Below are positions 1 through 7,872 of a stretch of DNA of 41,393 nucleotides, piece after piece. The notes below the pieces were generated by a model that did not search any database, was not told the origin of the DNA, and worked only from the letters and a program-made list of their open reading frames with translations. Both the position numbers and the translations under genes were made by a program. Source of the stretch: Nitrososphaeraceae archaeon (GTDB lineage Archaea > Thermoproteota > Nitrososphaeria > Nitrososphaerales > Nitrososphaeraceae); contig JAJPHM010000055.1 of NCBI GenBank assembly GCA_021325295.1, positions 1 through 41,393 on the forward strand, in the 5' to 3' direction. The stretch's first letter is position 1. Each line of letters starts with the position of its first letter.

Positions 1-210
1 CCGGATGTGCTGAGAGTAAAACCTGTAGAAGGGTGGAAGAGAGGTAAAGCATTTGTCTTTTATCCAGAAAGATGCATATCTGATGGAGCATGCGTAGGTG
101 TATGCCCAACAAAGGCAATCTTTTGGATGAGACCAATGGAATACACCCCAGGACAGCCAATTCCATTAAAGAAGAACGGTTTGTTCGTAAAGGGCTGGGA
201 AGAAGGTTAA
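1..210 (+). CDS. ferredoxin-like iron-sulfur protein, C-terminal part
   Basis: The frame is open to the left edge, so the 5' end is missing; a GTG at position 7 is probably internal. Counting from that GTG, a ferredoxin motif is visible with Cys23, Asp26, Cys29 and Cys33 followed by Pro, i.e. C-x2-D-x2-C-x3-CP. In the usual motif the second position is Cys; Asp there is known in Pyrococcus and Sulfolobus ferredoxins and can bind a 3Fe-4S or labile 4Fe-4S cluster. No second Cys cluster follows before the stop, so further ligands would have to lie upstream, outside the window. It is probably a small electron carrier. A T-rich tract follows the stop. Confidence 0.75.
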   Translation, partial: PDVLRVKPVEGWKRGKAFVFYPERCISDGACVGVCPTKAIFWMRPMEYTPGQPIPLKKNGLFVKGWEEG

Positions 211-246
211 GCAAGCAGCAAGGAAGCTACTAACCCGATCCCAAAC

Positions 247-270
247 TTTTCTTTTTATCTTTTCTTTTCC
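247..270 (+). terminator. T-rich terminator after ferredoxin gene
   Basis: A pyrimidine tract dominated by runs of four to five T lies about 36 nt after the ferredoxin stop. Archaeal intrinsic termination depends mainly on such U-rich tracts, and no hairpin is evident. Confidence 0.45.
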
Positions 271-479
271 TCGCAATTCTCATTGCATTACATTGCACTA
301 ACCGGCTGCTTCTAGCAGTTGTCCTCCACCTGTCGGCCGCCGGCATTACTCGACACTGGTATACCTGATTGCATTTGTAGAGAATATGTGCATAATACAA
401 CACAATCAGTAGCCGGGCTGATTCAGTATACCAAAAATATATTTATCGACATACCTGCCTGTCTTTAGCGTCACGCTAA

Positions 480-1199
480 TTGCCAAAAGTATTATTTGTA
501 ATCGGTGTCGGGCCGGGCTCCCCGAGCTATCTGACCGATGCGGCCAAAGAAGCCATACGCAGGTCACAGTACATCGTAGGTTACAGGTACACACTGTCAA
601 CAATTGAAAGTATCATAGATAGAAGCAGGCAGAAAATATTTGAAGTCACTATGAAGACCCAGGAGGGCATATACACAAAGGTTTACGACGCCATGCAAGA
701 CGGCGAGTGCTGCACTGTTCCTTTTACGGGAGATGCGAGTTTTTCCGAATCTGAGGTGGTCGATAGGCTGCTCCAGATCTTTGGGGAAGAAAATGTCGAG
801 ATCATCCCTGGCATCAGCTCCATTCAAGTTGCTGCGGCAAAATCCAGAGTCCCGATAGACAAGTCTCTGGTGGTGACATTTCACGTTACAGGAGATATCG
901 AGCAGAAAAAGCAGGATCTGCTAAAGGCAGTATCTGATGGGAAAAGCGTCATTCTCCTACCACGACCCTGGCCAAATGACCCGGCAAAGCACTTCATGCA
1001 ATCAGATATTGCGAGGTTTTTGAGGAAAAGCGACATCAATACTGGCGGACTGAAAGTGTGGGTCTTTGAACACCTGACTACAGACAAGGAGACTATCTTC
1101 AGGGGAAATGTCAGCGATCTGGAAGGCCGGGATTTTAGCGACCTTTCAGTTATGGTCATTGATCAGGTAGAACGCAAGACCTATCTTGAATTCAACTGA
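480..1199 (+). CDS. cbiE: cobalt-precorrin-7 (C5)-methyltransferase
   Basis: A 239-residue tetrapyrrole methylase that begins with the family's glycine-rich signature (VGPGSP at residues 10-15) and then LTDAAKEAI. A second SAM-binding element, PGISSIQVAAA, lies near residues 111-121. CbiE transfers a methyl group from S-adenosylmethionine to C5 of cobalt-precorrin-7 in cobalamin synthesis, and ammonia-oxidising archaea are known B12 producers. There is no CbiT (decarboxylase) domain, so this is the stand-alone CbiE form. The start is TTG at 480, since MPKVLFVIG is the natural beginning of the fold. No other cob/cbi genes are in the window. The alternative is another tetrapyrrole methylase such as CbiF or CobM, which is less likely given the VTFHVTGDI and LLPRPWPND regions. 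Confidence 0.82.
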   Translation: MPKVLFVIGVGPGSPSYLTDAAKEAIRRSQYIVGYRYTLSTIESIIDRSRQKIFEVTMKTQEGIYTKVYDAMQDGECCTVPFTGDASFSESEVVDRLLQIFGEENVEIIPGISSIQVAAAKSRVPIDKSLVVTFHVTGDIEQKKQDLLKAVSDGKSVILLPRPWPNDPAKHFMQSDIARFLRKSDINTGGLKVWVFEHLTTDKETIFRGNVSDLEGRDFSDLSVMVIDQVERKTYLEFN

Positions 1200-1218
1200 T
1201 CACCAGCCAGCCAATCAT

Positions 1219-1965
1219 TCAGGCAATACCAGGCGGCTCGCCGCGCTCTATTACTTTCTCAAAATAATTCATCTGCTGTTCCATGAACTTTTTGCGCTTC
1301 TCTTCCTCATCCAGCTCATACATGCCAGGTGGAGCAATCCCGAGGGCCTTCAGCAACACCTGAAGCACCAGCTGCGCCGTCTTTGGCTGGATTATGTTCG
1401 GGTTGTCTATCTCGCCGAGCAGACATATTGCGTCAAGGCCCCGCTCCTTTGCCAGTCCAAGTACGAGGCCATTGAATCCTGTTACCTGGCCTTCGCCTTG
1501 AAGCACGATTGCGCCGCATTTTTCCACATCTGCCAGCATTTCGTGCCTGCTGGCAACTGCATACACTCTTGTTTCTGCCGGACTTGACGCGTTGGCTTGA
1601 CGCAACGCGGCCCCGATAGAATAGACTGTTTTTGCGCCTGTCCTTTCTGCCATCCTCAAAACCTCATAGCATATTTCATACAGCCTTCTAGGATCTGTTG
1701 GACTAAAGTCTCCGGTAAAGATCAAAAGGTCGCTTCCTTCTACATGATAGAACTTGTAGCTTGACTGGGAGTAGTCAATTACTCCATCGGTATATGTTAC
1801 GTAGGGCGGCCAGTAAGAATAGATCTCTGCATAAAGCTTTGCGTCAAGCTTTTTTGCCAGATATCCAAGGCCAATGCCGGCAACATTTCCCATGTCCGGA
1901 AGTGCAGCCACCATCCTTGGATTTGAGGAGAACCGTGGATTTGCATGAACTTTGAGCCCAATCAT
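1219..1965 (-). CDS. PAC2 family protein (proteasome assembly chaperone-like)
   Basis: 248 residues with the PAC2 family layout: an N-terminal strand leading to MVAALPDMGNVAG (residues 18-30), then a central region with IFTGDFSPTD and a GLVLGLAKERG helix near residues 166-176. The C-terminus (about residues 210-248) is rich in Glu/Lys and helical. Archaeal PAC2 proteins such as PbaB resemble eukaryotic proteasome assembly chaperones, although many paralogues have no proven role. It converges with cbiE, with only 19 nt between the two stops, and shares no evident operon. The family is clear; the exact function is inferred. Confidence 0.8.
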   Translation of the reverse strand: MIGLKVHANPRFSSNPRMVAALPDMGNVAGIGLGYLAKKLDAKLYAEIYSYWPPYVTYTDGVIDYSQSSYKFYHVEGSDLLIFTGDFSPTDPRRLYEICYEVLRMAERTGAKTVYSIGAALRQANASSPAETRVYAVASRHEMLADVEKCGAIVLQGEGQVTGFNGLVLGLAKERGLDAICLLGEIDNPNIIQPKTAQLVLQVLLKALGIAPPGMYELDEEEKRKKFMEQQMNYFEKVIERGEPPGIA

Positions 1966-2061
1966 TTTTTGCTTTCACTAACGTTGTATTACACCTGCGG
2001 CTTATGGGATAATAAGTCATGTGTTGCAGGTTTTCTTCTTATTGCTTGTCCGGCAGCCTTC

Positions 2062-2337
2062 CTATATTCTAAACCATTTTCTTGTACCTTTCTTTGCCAG
2101 CGAATCAGAAAACAATTCTTTGATCGTCCCCTTTACCTCCTGCGGCATATTCCTGTCCTCCACTATCCTGTGCAGATCAGATCTGTTGATGGCCAAGCCT
2201 GCCGGGTTTATCTTGTAAAACCAATCAATGTCTGCAGAACTCTTTGCATTCACAGGTTTACTGCATCCTTTCATGCCACAGTAAATTAGGTTGTCCTTGC
2301 TGAAGGATATGTGATTGGCATCGCATTCATAGATCAT
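2062..2337 (-). CDS. small conserved-looking protein, function unknown
   Basis: A 91-residue, mixed-charge soluble protein. The N-terminal part has three cysteines (Cys4, Cys20, Cys25), not a canonical zinc ribbon. The C-terminal half is rich in Lys/Arg and ends in KKGTRKWFRI. The ATG at 2337 opens the frame directly after a short spacer from the divergent zinc-ribbon gene at 2421. I do not recognise the family. Overlapping plus-strand frames look like shadows because they have a less natural amino acid composition. Confidence 0.5.
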   Translation of the reverse strand: MIYECDANHISFSKDNLIYCGMKGCSKPVNAKSSADIDWFYKINPAGLAINRSDLHRIVEDRNMPQEVKGTIKELFSDSLAKKGTRKWFRI

Positions 2338-2388
2338 GTCCCATGTCCGCTAGGCCCGCTCGACATTAAAAGCTGTTTATCAGCAGAA

Positions 2389-2400
2389 TGCATTTATAGA
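2389..2400 (+). promoter_or_regulatory. TATA box for the 45-residue zinc-ribbon gene
   Basis: A GCATTTATAGAC segment is centred about 27 nt before the ATG at 2421. That is the spacing expected for an archaeal TATA box giving a leaderless or nearly leaderless transcript. Confidence 0.4.
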
Positions 2401-2420
2401 CAGAGAGGCTTTTTTTGCAT

Positions 2421-2558
2421 ATGTCAATAGATAACAAATCTGTTGGCATCGCCCAAGATAAAGGCGCCATGAAAACAAAGGCAAGATACTGCGTCGAATG
2501 TGGCGCAAAAGCGCCTGATGCTGCACGCGTATGTCCTGCCTGCGGCGAGACTCTGTAG
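2421..2558 (+). CDS. small zinc-ribbon protein
   Basis: A 45-codon frame starting at ATG 2421. It encodes a short polar N-terminus followed by a zinc ribbon with Cys24-x2-Cys27 and Cys38-x2-Cys41, in the knuckles CVECG and CPACG. Such stand-alone zinc ribbons are common in archaea and usually mediate protein or nucleic acid contacts; the role here is unknown. Support for a real gene comes from the intact four-Cys ribbon, a TATA-like box at the right distance, and the absence of a better gene on the other strand. Confidence 0.65.
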   Translation: MSIDNKSVGIAQDKGAMKTKARYCVECGAKAPDAARVCPACGETL

Positions 2559-2719
2559 GCGGGTACGAGCGGATGAGCTGGTGGCGGTGCTGTTTATTTG
2601 ACAATCGCCTTGAATGTCAAAGGGCTATCACTCCTCCCTTTTTTGTCTGCAGTCGAATTCCGATAGTTGATTGATTAATTAATAAATTAATAAAGTTCAG
2701 AAACGTCACAGCACATTGC

Positions 2720-2995
2720 ATGAGCGAAAAAAGCTATCCTGTGTCAGAAACGTTTACTGTACTTGATGGATACGATATCTACAGAAGCAGCAATTTGATT
2801 ATTGCACTGGTTGTTGTCCAGAACCAGTTTGGCAAAGACCTGAGACTGTACAGGTGGATGAAAAGAAAGGAACAGTGGAAGGTTGATCTGTGCAGGATGA
2901 GCGTGAGCAGCTGGAAGTGGAGCGAGATAGCTGCAAAGGCTGCAGAGTTTATAGAAAAATACCAGCTAAAGAAAGGCTCTATACAAGAAGAGTAA
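2720..2995 (+). CDS. small unknown protein, 91 residues
   Basis: ATG 2720 starts a 91-residue protein with an N-terminal beta-rich half (TFTVLDGYDIYRSS, then LIIALVVVQNQFG) and a C-terminal helical, lysine-rich half. Trp residues cluster near positions 46-67. It looks like a small alpha/beta fold with a strand pair followed by an amphipathic helix. I do not recognise the family. An AT-rich stretch upstream (about 2665-2695) could hold the promoter. The downstream gene is convergent. Confidence 0.55.
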   Translation: MSEKSYPVSETFTVLDGYDIYRSSNLIIALVVVQNQFGKDLRLYRWMKRKEQWKVDLCRMSVSSWKWSEIAAKAAEFIEKYQLKKGSIQEE

Positions 2996-3048
2996 CCAAG
3001 CAAGCAGCCGCAGACGTTGTTCACAATAACAACAAAAATAAAAGCCAC

Positions 3049-3597
3049 TCATAGGCGCAGACTGTTGCCGCCTGGAGCAAGCCCACCGAACTGCACTATC
3101 AGCCCCCACTCGATTATTGCCGCCACCAACAGGACCACAACAGCTATTCCAACTTCAATAGCGGTAGGAACAACATATTCACGCCAGGGCTTTCTTTTGA
3201 CAAGCTGATATACAAGCATGCCGCTTCTTGACATCGCCAGCCCGTAGGCAAAGACTTCCATAACTCCAAATGGCGAGATCATAATTATCAGCGGAGAATA
3301 GCTGCTCAAAATCGGAGAGTTTTTGGCAAGCGCGCTGAACACCATGCCTGTTGATAGGCCAGAGAATACACCCAGACCGGCACCGAATGCAGGAATAAAC
3401 ATTCCCAGAGCAATTCTCATGTTGTTAGCAAATATGCCATACTGGTCTATTCCCTGTGTCTGGTCCGCGAACTGCTTTTTGAGGTCGCTTGCGTCTTTGT
3501 CAGAGAGTTTGGTTGTCGCTCCAATATAGTATGCAACAAGAAATGCAACTGCTCCAAGTGAAAGATAGAAAAGTCGACGCTTGATCCTGAAGCGCAA
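3049..3597 (-). CDS. SpoIIM/DUF95-like integral membrane protein
   Basis: 182 residues with an N-terminal membrane segment (about residues 9-27), a soluble loop (28-57), and then several hydrophobic segments (about 60-80, 95-125, 145-170). The ALGMFIPAFGAGLGVFSGLSTGMVF stretch, split by glycines, and the ISPFGVMEVFAYGLAMSRSG motif near residues 106-125 are typical of the stage II sporulation protein M family. Outside spore formers this family is a membrane protein of unsettled function. The short Arg-rich N-terminus suggests it faces the cytoplasm. Confidence 0.78.
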   Translation of the reverse strand: MRFRIKRRLFYLSLGAVAFLVAYYIGATTKLSDKDASDLKKQFADQTQGIDQYGIFANNMRIALGMFIPAFGAGLGVFSGLSTGMVFSALAKNSPILSSYSPLIIMISPFGVMEVFAYGLAMSRSGMLVYQLVKRKPWREYVVPTAIEVGIAVVVLLVAAIIEWGLIVQFGGLAPGGNSLRL

Positions 3598-3743
3598 AGC
3601 CCATGATATCTCAAGTCACCCTAAATATAACAATTGGCTTGGCACGCTGCAGGCGAAAATCAGTAATCAACTTATTTTCAGCTCATTTGCTTGATAGTTG
3701 ATTTAATTTAATTTATATTCCAAATCCTTTTTGCATTTTTAGG

Positions 3744-4112
3744 TTGGTCAAAATAACATACTCTCCGATAAAGGAAATCATAATCCACGAGATGGTAGAA
3801 TACCCTCTTGCTGACTTTGTAAAACTGATGACTGATAACGTCCCGCCAGGCAATATCTCCTCTTCAGTCAAGTGGTGCAACGGGATGGTTTTTATGAGCA
3901 CAGGCTTGCCATCGACAGTTGACGTGGTCAAAGACCAGATGGCCGGCACAATTCACTGGTCATGGTTTGCATTTGCAGAGATGCCGGTCTTCCGGCCGTC
4001 GATAGAAACAGCATCCAAAGTCATACTGCCAGTAATAGATGTCAGCAACAATGACCTGAATAGAAAGCTAGTCGATTGGGTGCGAAGCAATAAGCGTACA
4101 TTCACAGTGTAG
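3744..4112 (+). CDS. unknown protein, 122 residues
   Basis: A soluble alpha/beta-looking protein with TTG at 3744 as the most natural start, giving MVKITYSPIKEI. It has a single Cys and a Trp pair (HWSWFAFAEMPVFRP, around residues 71-85). No signal peptide or membrane segment is visible. I do not recognise a family. It stands alone between the SpoIIM-like gene and a long intergenic region. Composition supports coding and the opposite-strand frame is shorter. Confidence 0.55.
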   Translation: MVKITYSPIKEIIIHEMVEYPLADFVKLMTDNVPPGNISSSVKWCNGMVFMSTGLPSTVDVVKDQMAGTIHWSWFAFAEMPVFRPSIETASKVILPVIDVSNNDLNRKLVDWVRSNKRTFTV

Positions 4113-4170
4113 TGGCAGTGGCTACCAAAAAGACAGCACGGATATGGCAGGCATTATCATGCATGCCACA

Positions 4171-4191
4171 CTTGGCATAAAATTTGCCAAG
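4171..4191. other. short perfect inverted repeat
   Basis: CTTGGCA and its exact complement TGCCAAG flank a 7-nt AT loop, giving a 7-bp stem. It lies 59 nt after the stop of the 3744 gene within a gene-free stretch (4113-4351). It might be a processing or termination hairpin or a dimer-binding site. Confidence 0.4.
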
Positions 4192-4351
4192 GCACATGCA
4201 TATTCCTTGCCTTAGCCTTACTTCCATGCTGAAACCCGCATATTCACGGGCATGATTACTACCAGGTTTTGCCTATATAAGTAAATGGGTGAGTTTTTCT
4301 GGCACAATTATTGTATATTTTGTACTGTAATTTCTCTACAGGATCAGCAGG

Positions 4352-4699
4352 CTATGGCCTGATACTTTGCCAGTTCTCGAGCTGGTAAAAGGTTATTCCA
4401 TAATGCCCAAGTGTGATAGAGCTGTATCTGCTAGCAGGCTGGAGAATAGCAACTACCGCAAGACCGCCTTTCAAGTCAGCCATTTCACTTAGCCTCTTTA
4501 CCTCGTATCCCTTAAGCCTGGCAGATTTGGAGCTTGCCTTTACCTGAATAAACCACAGGGCATCCCTCCGCACAGCCGTAATGTCCGCGGGGCCCTTGCT
4601 TCCCTTAGATAGGCTGACGCTCCAGCCTCTAGATTTGAGGTAAAGTGCCACTACAAACTCGGCCTCTCTTCCAAATTCACTCCACGAATAGGATTGCAA
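4352..4699 (-). CDS. PD-(D/E)XK-fold nuclease-like protein
   Basis: 115 residues. The layout is that of Hjc-type and restriction-like nucleases. An N-terminal helix (SEFGREAEFVVALYLKSRGW) supplies the conserved early Glu region. A glycine-rich turn and acidic residue follow (KGSKGPADITA, Asp near residue 39), then a beta strand ending in IQVKAS. Gln replaces the usual Glu of the E-x-K motif; Gln is tolerated in some subfamilies, so activity is uncertain. Candidate roles are DNA repair or Holliday junction cleavage, but it could equally be an inactive DNA-binding relative. Confidence 0.6.
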   Translation of the reverse strand: MQSYSWSEFGREAEFVVALYLKSRGWSVSLSKGSKGPADITAVRRDALWFIQVKASSKSARLKGYEVKRLSEMADLKGGLAVVAILQPASRYSSITLGHYGITFYQLENWQSIRP

Positions 4700-4877
4700 G
4701 CATGGCGGCTAGAGACGGCGCCTTAATAGCTCTATTGGTAGTAAAATCTGAAGCAAAAGGTGAGAAAAGCAATAACATGGAAAAAGAAAAGAAGGAAGCA
4801 ACAGTAATTGACAATCACAGGACTGTATAACAACAATGCTACCGCAGCGGCACATGCATAAGTATGAATACTAGAAT

Positions 4878-6713
4878 ATGCACTTGTTTGACAGACGCAA
4901 TCAATTGAAAAGCCGTACCATCGTCCAAGGATCATGGAATCTTGCAGACCTTGTAAAGGACCCCTCGGGTACAGAGTTTAACCACCTGCTGGCCTTGACT
5001 GAATCTGAAGTAAAAGAATTTGAAGCCAGTCGCAATCAGCTAAAACCAGACATACCAGAATCAGACTTTTTGCATCTACTGCAGCTGTCAGAGAAAATCT
5101 CTGAAAAGATTAGCATTGCGACCGGCTATGCGCATTTGCGATATTATGAAAACACCTCTTCAAATGAAGCCTCTGCTCTTGTGACAAAAATGGACAAGCT
5201 TGCATCTGACATTGGCAACAGGATGCTTTTCTTTGATCTGTGGTTCAAAAAAGACCTCGACGAGCAGAACGCTCGGCGACTGATAAACTCCGCTCCACCC
5301 GTTTACAGAGAACATCTGGAACACAAGAGGCTGGTTGCAAGATATGCAATGAGTGAGCCTGAAGAAAAGATAATCAATACACTAGAGGTGACCGGAACCC
5401 GGGCACTTGTAAAGATATACGACAAGATGACGACCGGTTTTGAATTTCTGTTCGCCCTCAAAAAAGGGAAAAAAACCATTACTAAAAAAATCGAGCACAA
5501 AGAAGAGCTGCTGGCACTTGTGCGCAGCCCTGACTATTATAAAAGAGAGGCAGCATACAGGGCGCTTCTGCAGACTTATCAGAAAAATAGCGGTGTGCTG
5601 GGCGAAATTTACCAAAATATCGTTGTTCAGTGGCGCGACGAGGCTGTATCTATGCGAGGCTACAAATCGCCAATTTCTGTGAGAAATATAGCCAATAACC
5701 TGGACGATACTACAGTTGATGCGCTGCTTGCCGCCTGCCGGCATAACTCTGTTGTTTTTCAGGATTATTTCAAAGAGAAGGCAAAAATGATAGGCTTGGG
5801 GAGGGGCAAGAGGCTGAGGCGCTACGACCTCTATGCTCCGATTTCCCAATCAGCTGAAAAAAAATTCACATACGGAGAAGCAGTCAGGACAGTTCTAGAG
5901 ACATTTGGCGATTTCGATCCTGCCTTTCAAAATTACGCTCAGCAAGTTTTCTCACAGCGCCATGTGGATTCGGAGCTCAGAAAGGGCAAAAGGGACGGTG
6001 CATTTTGCTATACTGTCACGCCAAAAATTACACCATATGTTCTGCTGAATTTTAATGGCATGGTGAGGGATGTCTCTACTCTGGCACACGAGTTTGGCCA
6101 CGCAATACACAGCATGGTTGCATCAGACAAACCAATAACGGTATTCCATGCCCCTCTTCCCCTGGCAGAGACTGCGTCAGTGTTTGCCGAAATGCTGCTC
6201 AACGAAAAGCTTGCCAGCAAAATGTCAAAAAAAGAACAGAGAGTCCTGCTTGCAAGCCAGATCGACGATACCTATGCCACGATAATGCGGCAGGCTTACT
6301 TTACGCTTTTTGAAATTGATGCCCATGCTGCAATAGCGGAACGGAATGCCACAATAGATGAAGTTTCAAAAATCTATCTGCAAAATATAGAGGAGCAGTT
6401 TGGCGGAGCTGTAAATGTGAGTCCAGATTTCCAGTGGGAGTGGCTATATATTCCGCATTTTTACCATACTCCATTTTATTGCTATGCATACTCGTTTGGA
6501 AATCTTCTTGTGCTATCTCTATATCAGCAGTACAAGTTGGAAGGCAAGCCAGCATTTGTCCCGAAGTACCTCAAAATACTCTCAGCAGGCGGGTCGAGAA
6601 AGCCTGAGAGCCTGTTGCTAGAATCTGGGATAGATATTTCAAAGCAAGAGTTTTGGCAGCAAGGGTTTGATTATATATCTGAAAAGATACAGCAGCTCAA
6701 GGAATTAAGTTAA
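4878..6713 (+). CDS. pepF: oligoendopeptidase F (M3B family metallopeptidase)
   Basis: 611 residues, the usual length for PepF. The zinc site is intact: HEFGH at residues 404-408 gives both His ligands and the catalytic Glu405, and the third ligand is Glu431 in the AETAS segment, the expected distance downstream. The C-terminal region, with a Tyr/His-rich FYHTPFYCYAYSFGNLL stretch, matches the substrate-binding part of M3 peptidases. The enzyme degrades short peptides in the cytoplasm; no signal peptide is seen. It is a single gene, starting at ATG 4878. Confidence 0.92.
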   Translation: MHLFDRRNQLKSRTIVQGSWNLADLVKDPSGTEFNHLLALTESEVKEFEASRNQLKPDIPESDFLHLLQLSEKISEKISIATGYAHLRYYENTSSNEASALVTKMDKLASDIGNRMLFFDLWFKKDLDEQNARRLINSAPPVYREHLEHKRLVARYAMSEPEEKIINTLEVTGTRALVKIYDKMTTGFEFLFALKKGKKTITKKIEHKEELLALVRSPDYYKREAAYRALLQTYQKNSGVLGEIYQNIVVQWRDEAVSMRGYKSPISVRNIANNLDDTTVDALLAACRHNSVVFQDYFKEKAKMIGLGRGKRLRRYDLYAPISQSAEKKFTYGEAVRTVLETFGDFDPAFQNYAQQVFSQRHVDSELRKGKRDGAFCYTVTPKITPYVLLNFNGMVRDVSTLAHEFGHAIHSMVASDKPITVFHAPLPLAETASVFAEMLLNEKLASKMSKKEQRVLLASQIDDTYATIMRQAYFTLFEIDAHAAIAERNATIDEVSKIYLQNIEEQFGGAVNVSPDFQWEWLYIPHFYHTPFYCYAYSFGNLLVLSLYQQYKLEGKPAFVPKYLKILSAGGSRKPESLLLESGIDISKQEFWQQGFDYISEKIQQLKELS

Positions 6714-6867
6714 GTCAAATTGAGTCGAGTCGAACCAGCCAAGGTTGCAAGGCTAGGCTAGACCAAGCTAGCCAAACCGGTCCCCAACCTGCTTGCCCAA
6801 ATAATCAACTATTTGCCGGGAAAAATAGAAAAGACAACAGAGATAGGCTAAAAAGGTAAAGGGGCAG

Positions 6868-7788
6868 TTGATCAAATTCAAGATCAGCAATGACGTCGTT
6901 CTTCTTTTAGCTATAGCTGGCTCTGTAGCATCAGGCGTCCTGATACCATCGGTAGGGCTGGCACTTGAACCATATCTTCTTGTCTGGCTAGGGGCCTTGC
7001 TCTTTCTGAACCTGTTAAGGCTCAAGCCCTCAGATCTTGTTCTTACTTTTACCAGACCAAGACAGCTTGCGATACTGTCTGCAATAAAACTGCTGGTATT
7101 GCCACTTGCAATTTATGCCGCGGTGTATATTGTCTACCGGCCTTTTGCATTGCCCTGCCTGCTTCTATCGGGAATATCTACCGGTCTGGGCGCACCCTTT
7201 GTAGCCAATCTGGTTGGAGGCAGGCTGCCTCTGATAGTAGGTATGATTATCGTAACGTCTCTTGCTGTTCCATTTGTGATGCCAGCTATTGTATATGAGT
7301 TGCTTGGAGGCTCTGAATTCAAAATACCACTTGGACAGATGATTTTTCTTCTGTCAGCTGCTCTTTTTACACCGCTCGCTGCAGGCTGGCTTACGAAAAG
7401 ATATTCGCCGTCAGTTTCAAGGTTTGCTGATGAAAAATCATTTCCTCTGTCCATCGTCTTTGTCATTTTAATTAACTTTGGCATGTTCGCAAAATTTTCC
7501 GAATACTTCTATTCAGAGACACAATTTTTGTTACAGACAGTGGCAGCTGCATTTCTACTTTTTGCAGCATTTGGCCTTGTTGGATATGCAGCAACATTTG
7601 GCGATAGACAGGAAAAGATGGCAGGTCTGGTATCTATGATGTATGTAAATAATGTGCTTGTGGCAGTATTTGCCTTGCAGTTTTTTGGCTCCCAGGTTGC
7701 TGCACTTGCGGCGCTGTACAATATTCCCTATTATGCTGGTATAATACCGATCAAGAAGATCATATTGCGCCTGAATGTAACCAAATAG
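6868..7788 (+). CDS. bile acid:sodium symporter (BASS/SBF)-type membrane transporter
   Basis: 306 residues, almost entirely hydrophobic, with about nine or ten membrane segments. Helix-breaking motifs lie in the middle (GISTGLGAPFVANLVGG near residues 101-117) and late in the protein (MYVNNVLVAVF near 252-262), as in BASS/SBF carriers, which resemble Asbt. Family members export or import organic anions; the substrate cannot be told. The likely start is TTG 6868, preceded by a purine-rich AAAGGGGCAG segment. A related possibility is an ACR3-like arsenite carrier, but the cysteine expected there is not apparent. Confidence 0.7.
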   Translation: MIKFKISNDVVLLLAIAGSVASGVLIPSVGLALEPYLLVWLGALLFLNLLRLKPSDLVLTFTRPRQLAILSAIKLLVLPLAIYAAVYIVYRPFALPCLLLSGISTGLGAPFVANLVGGRLPLIVGMIIVTSLAVPFVMPAIVYELLGGSEFKIPLGQMIFLLSAALFTPLAAGWLTKRYSPSVSRFADEKSFPLSIVFVILINFGMFAKFSEYFYSETQFLLQTVAAAFLLFAAFGLVGYAATFGDRQEKMAGLVSMMYVNNVLVAVFALQFFGSQVAALAALYNIPYYAGIIPIKKIILRLNVTK

Positions 7789-7872
7789 TCCAATCTATCT
7801 GGGTAGAAAGCCTGATCGAACTGTAGCAAGCTACTTGAAATTCAAACTAAACTATCGCTCCTTCACTACCTG

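Noticed and set aside
6720-6790. Short repeats of GAGTC and CTAGC-type words after pepF that look like a tRNA-like fold
   Set aside because: No acceptor, D or T arm could be assembled; no tRNA signature.
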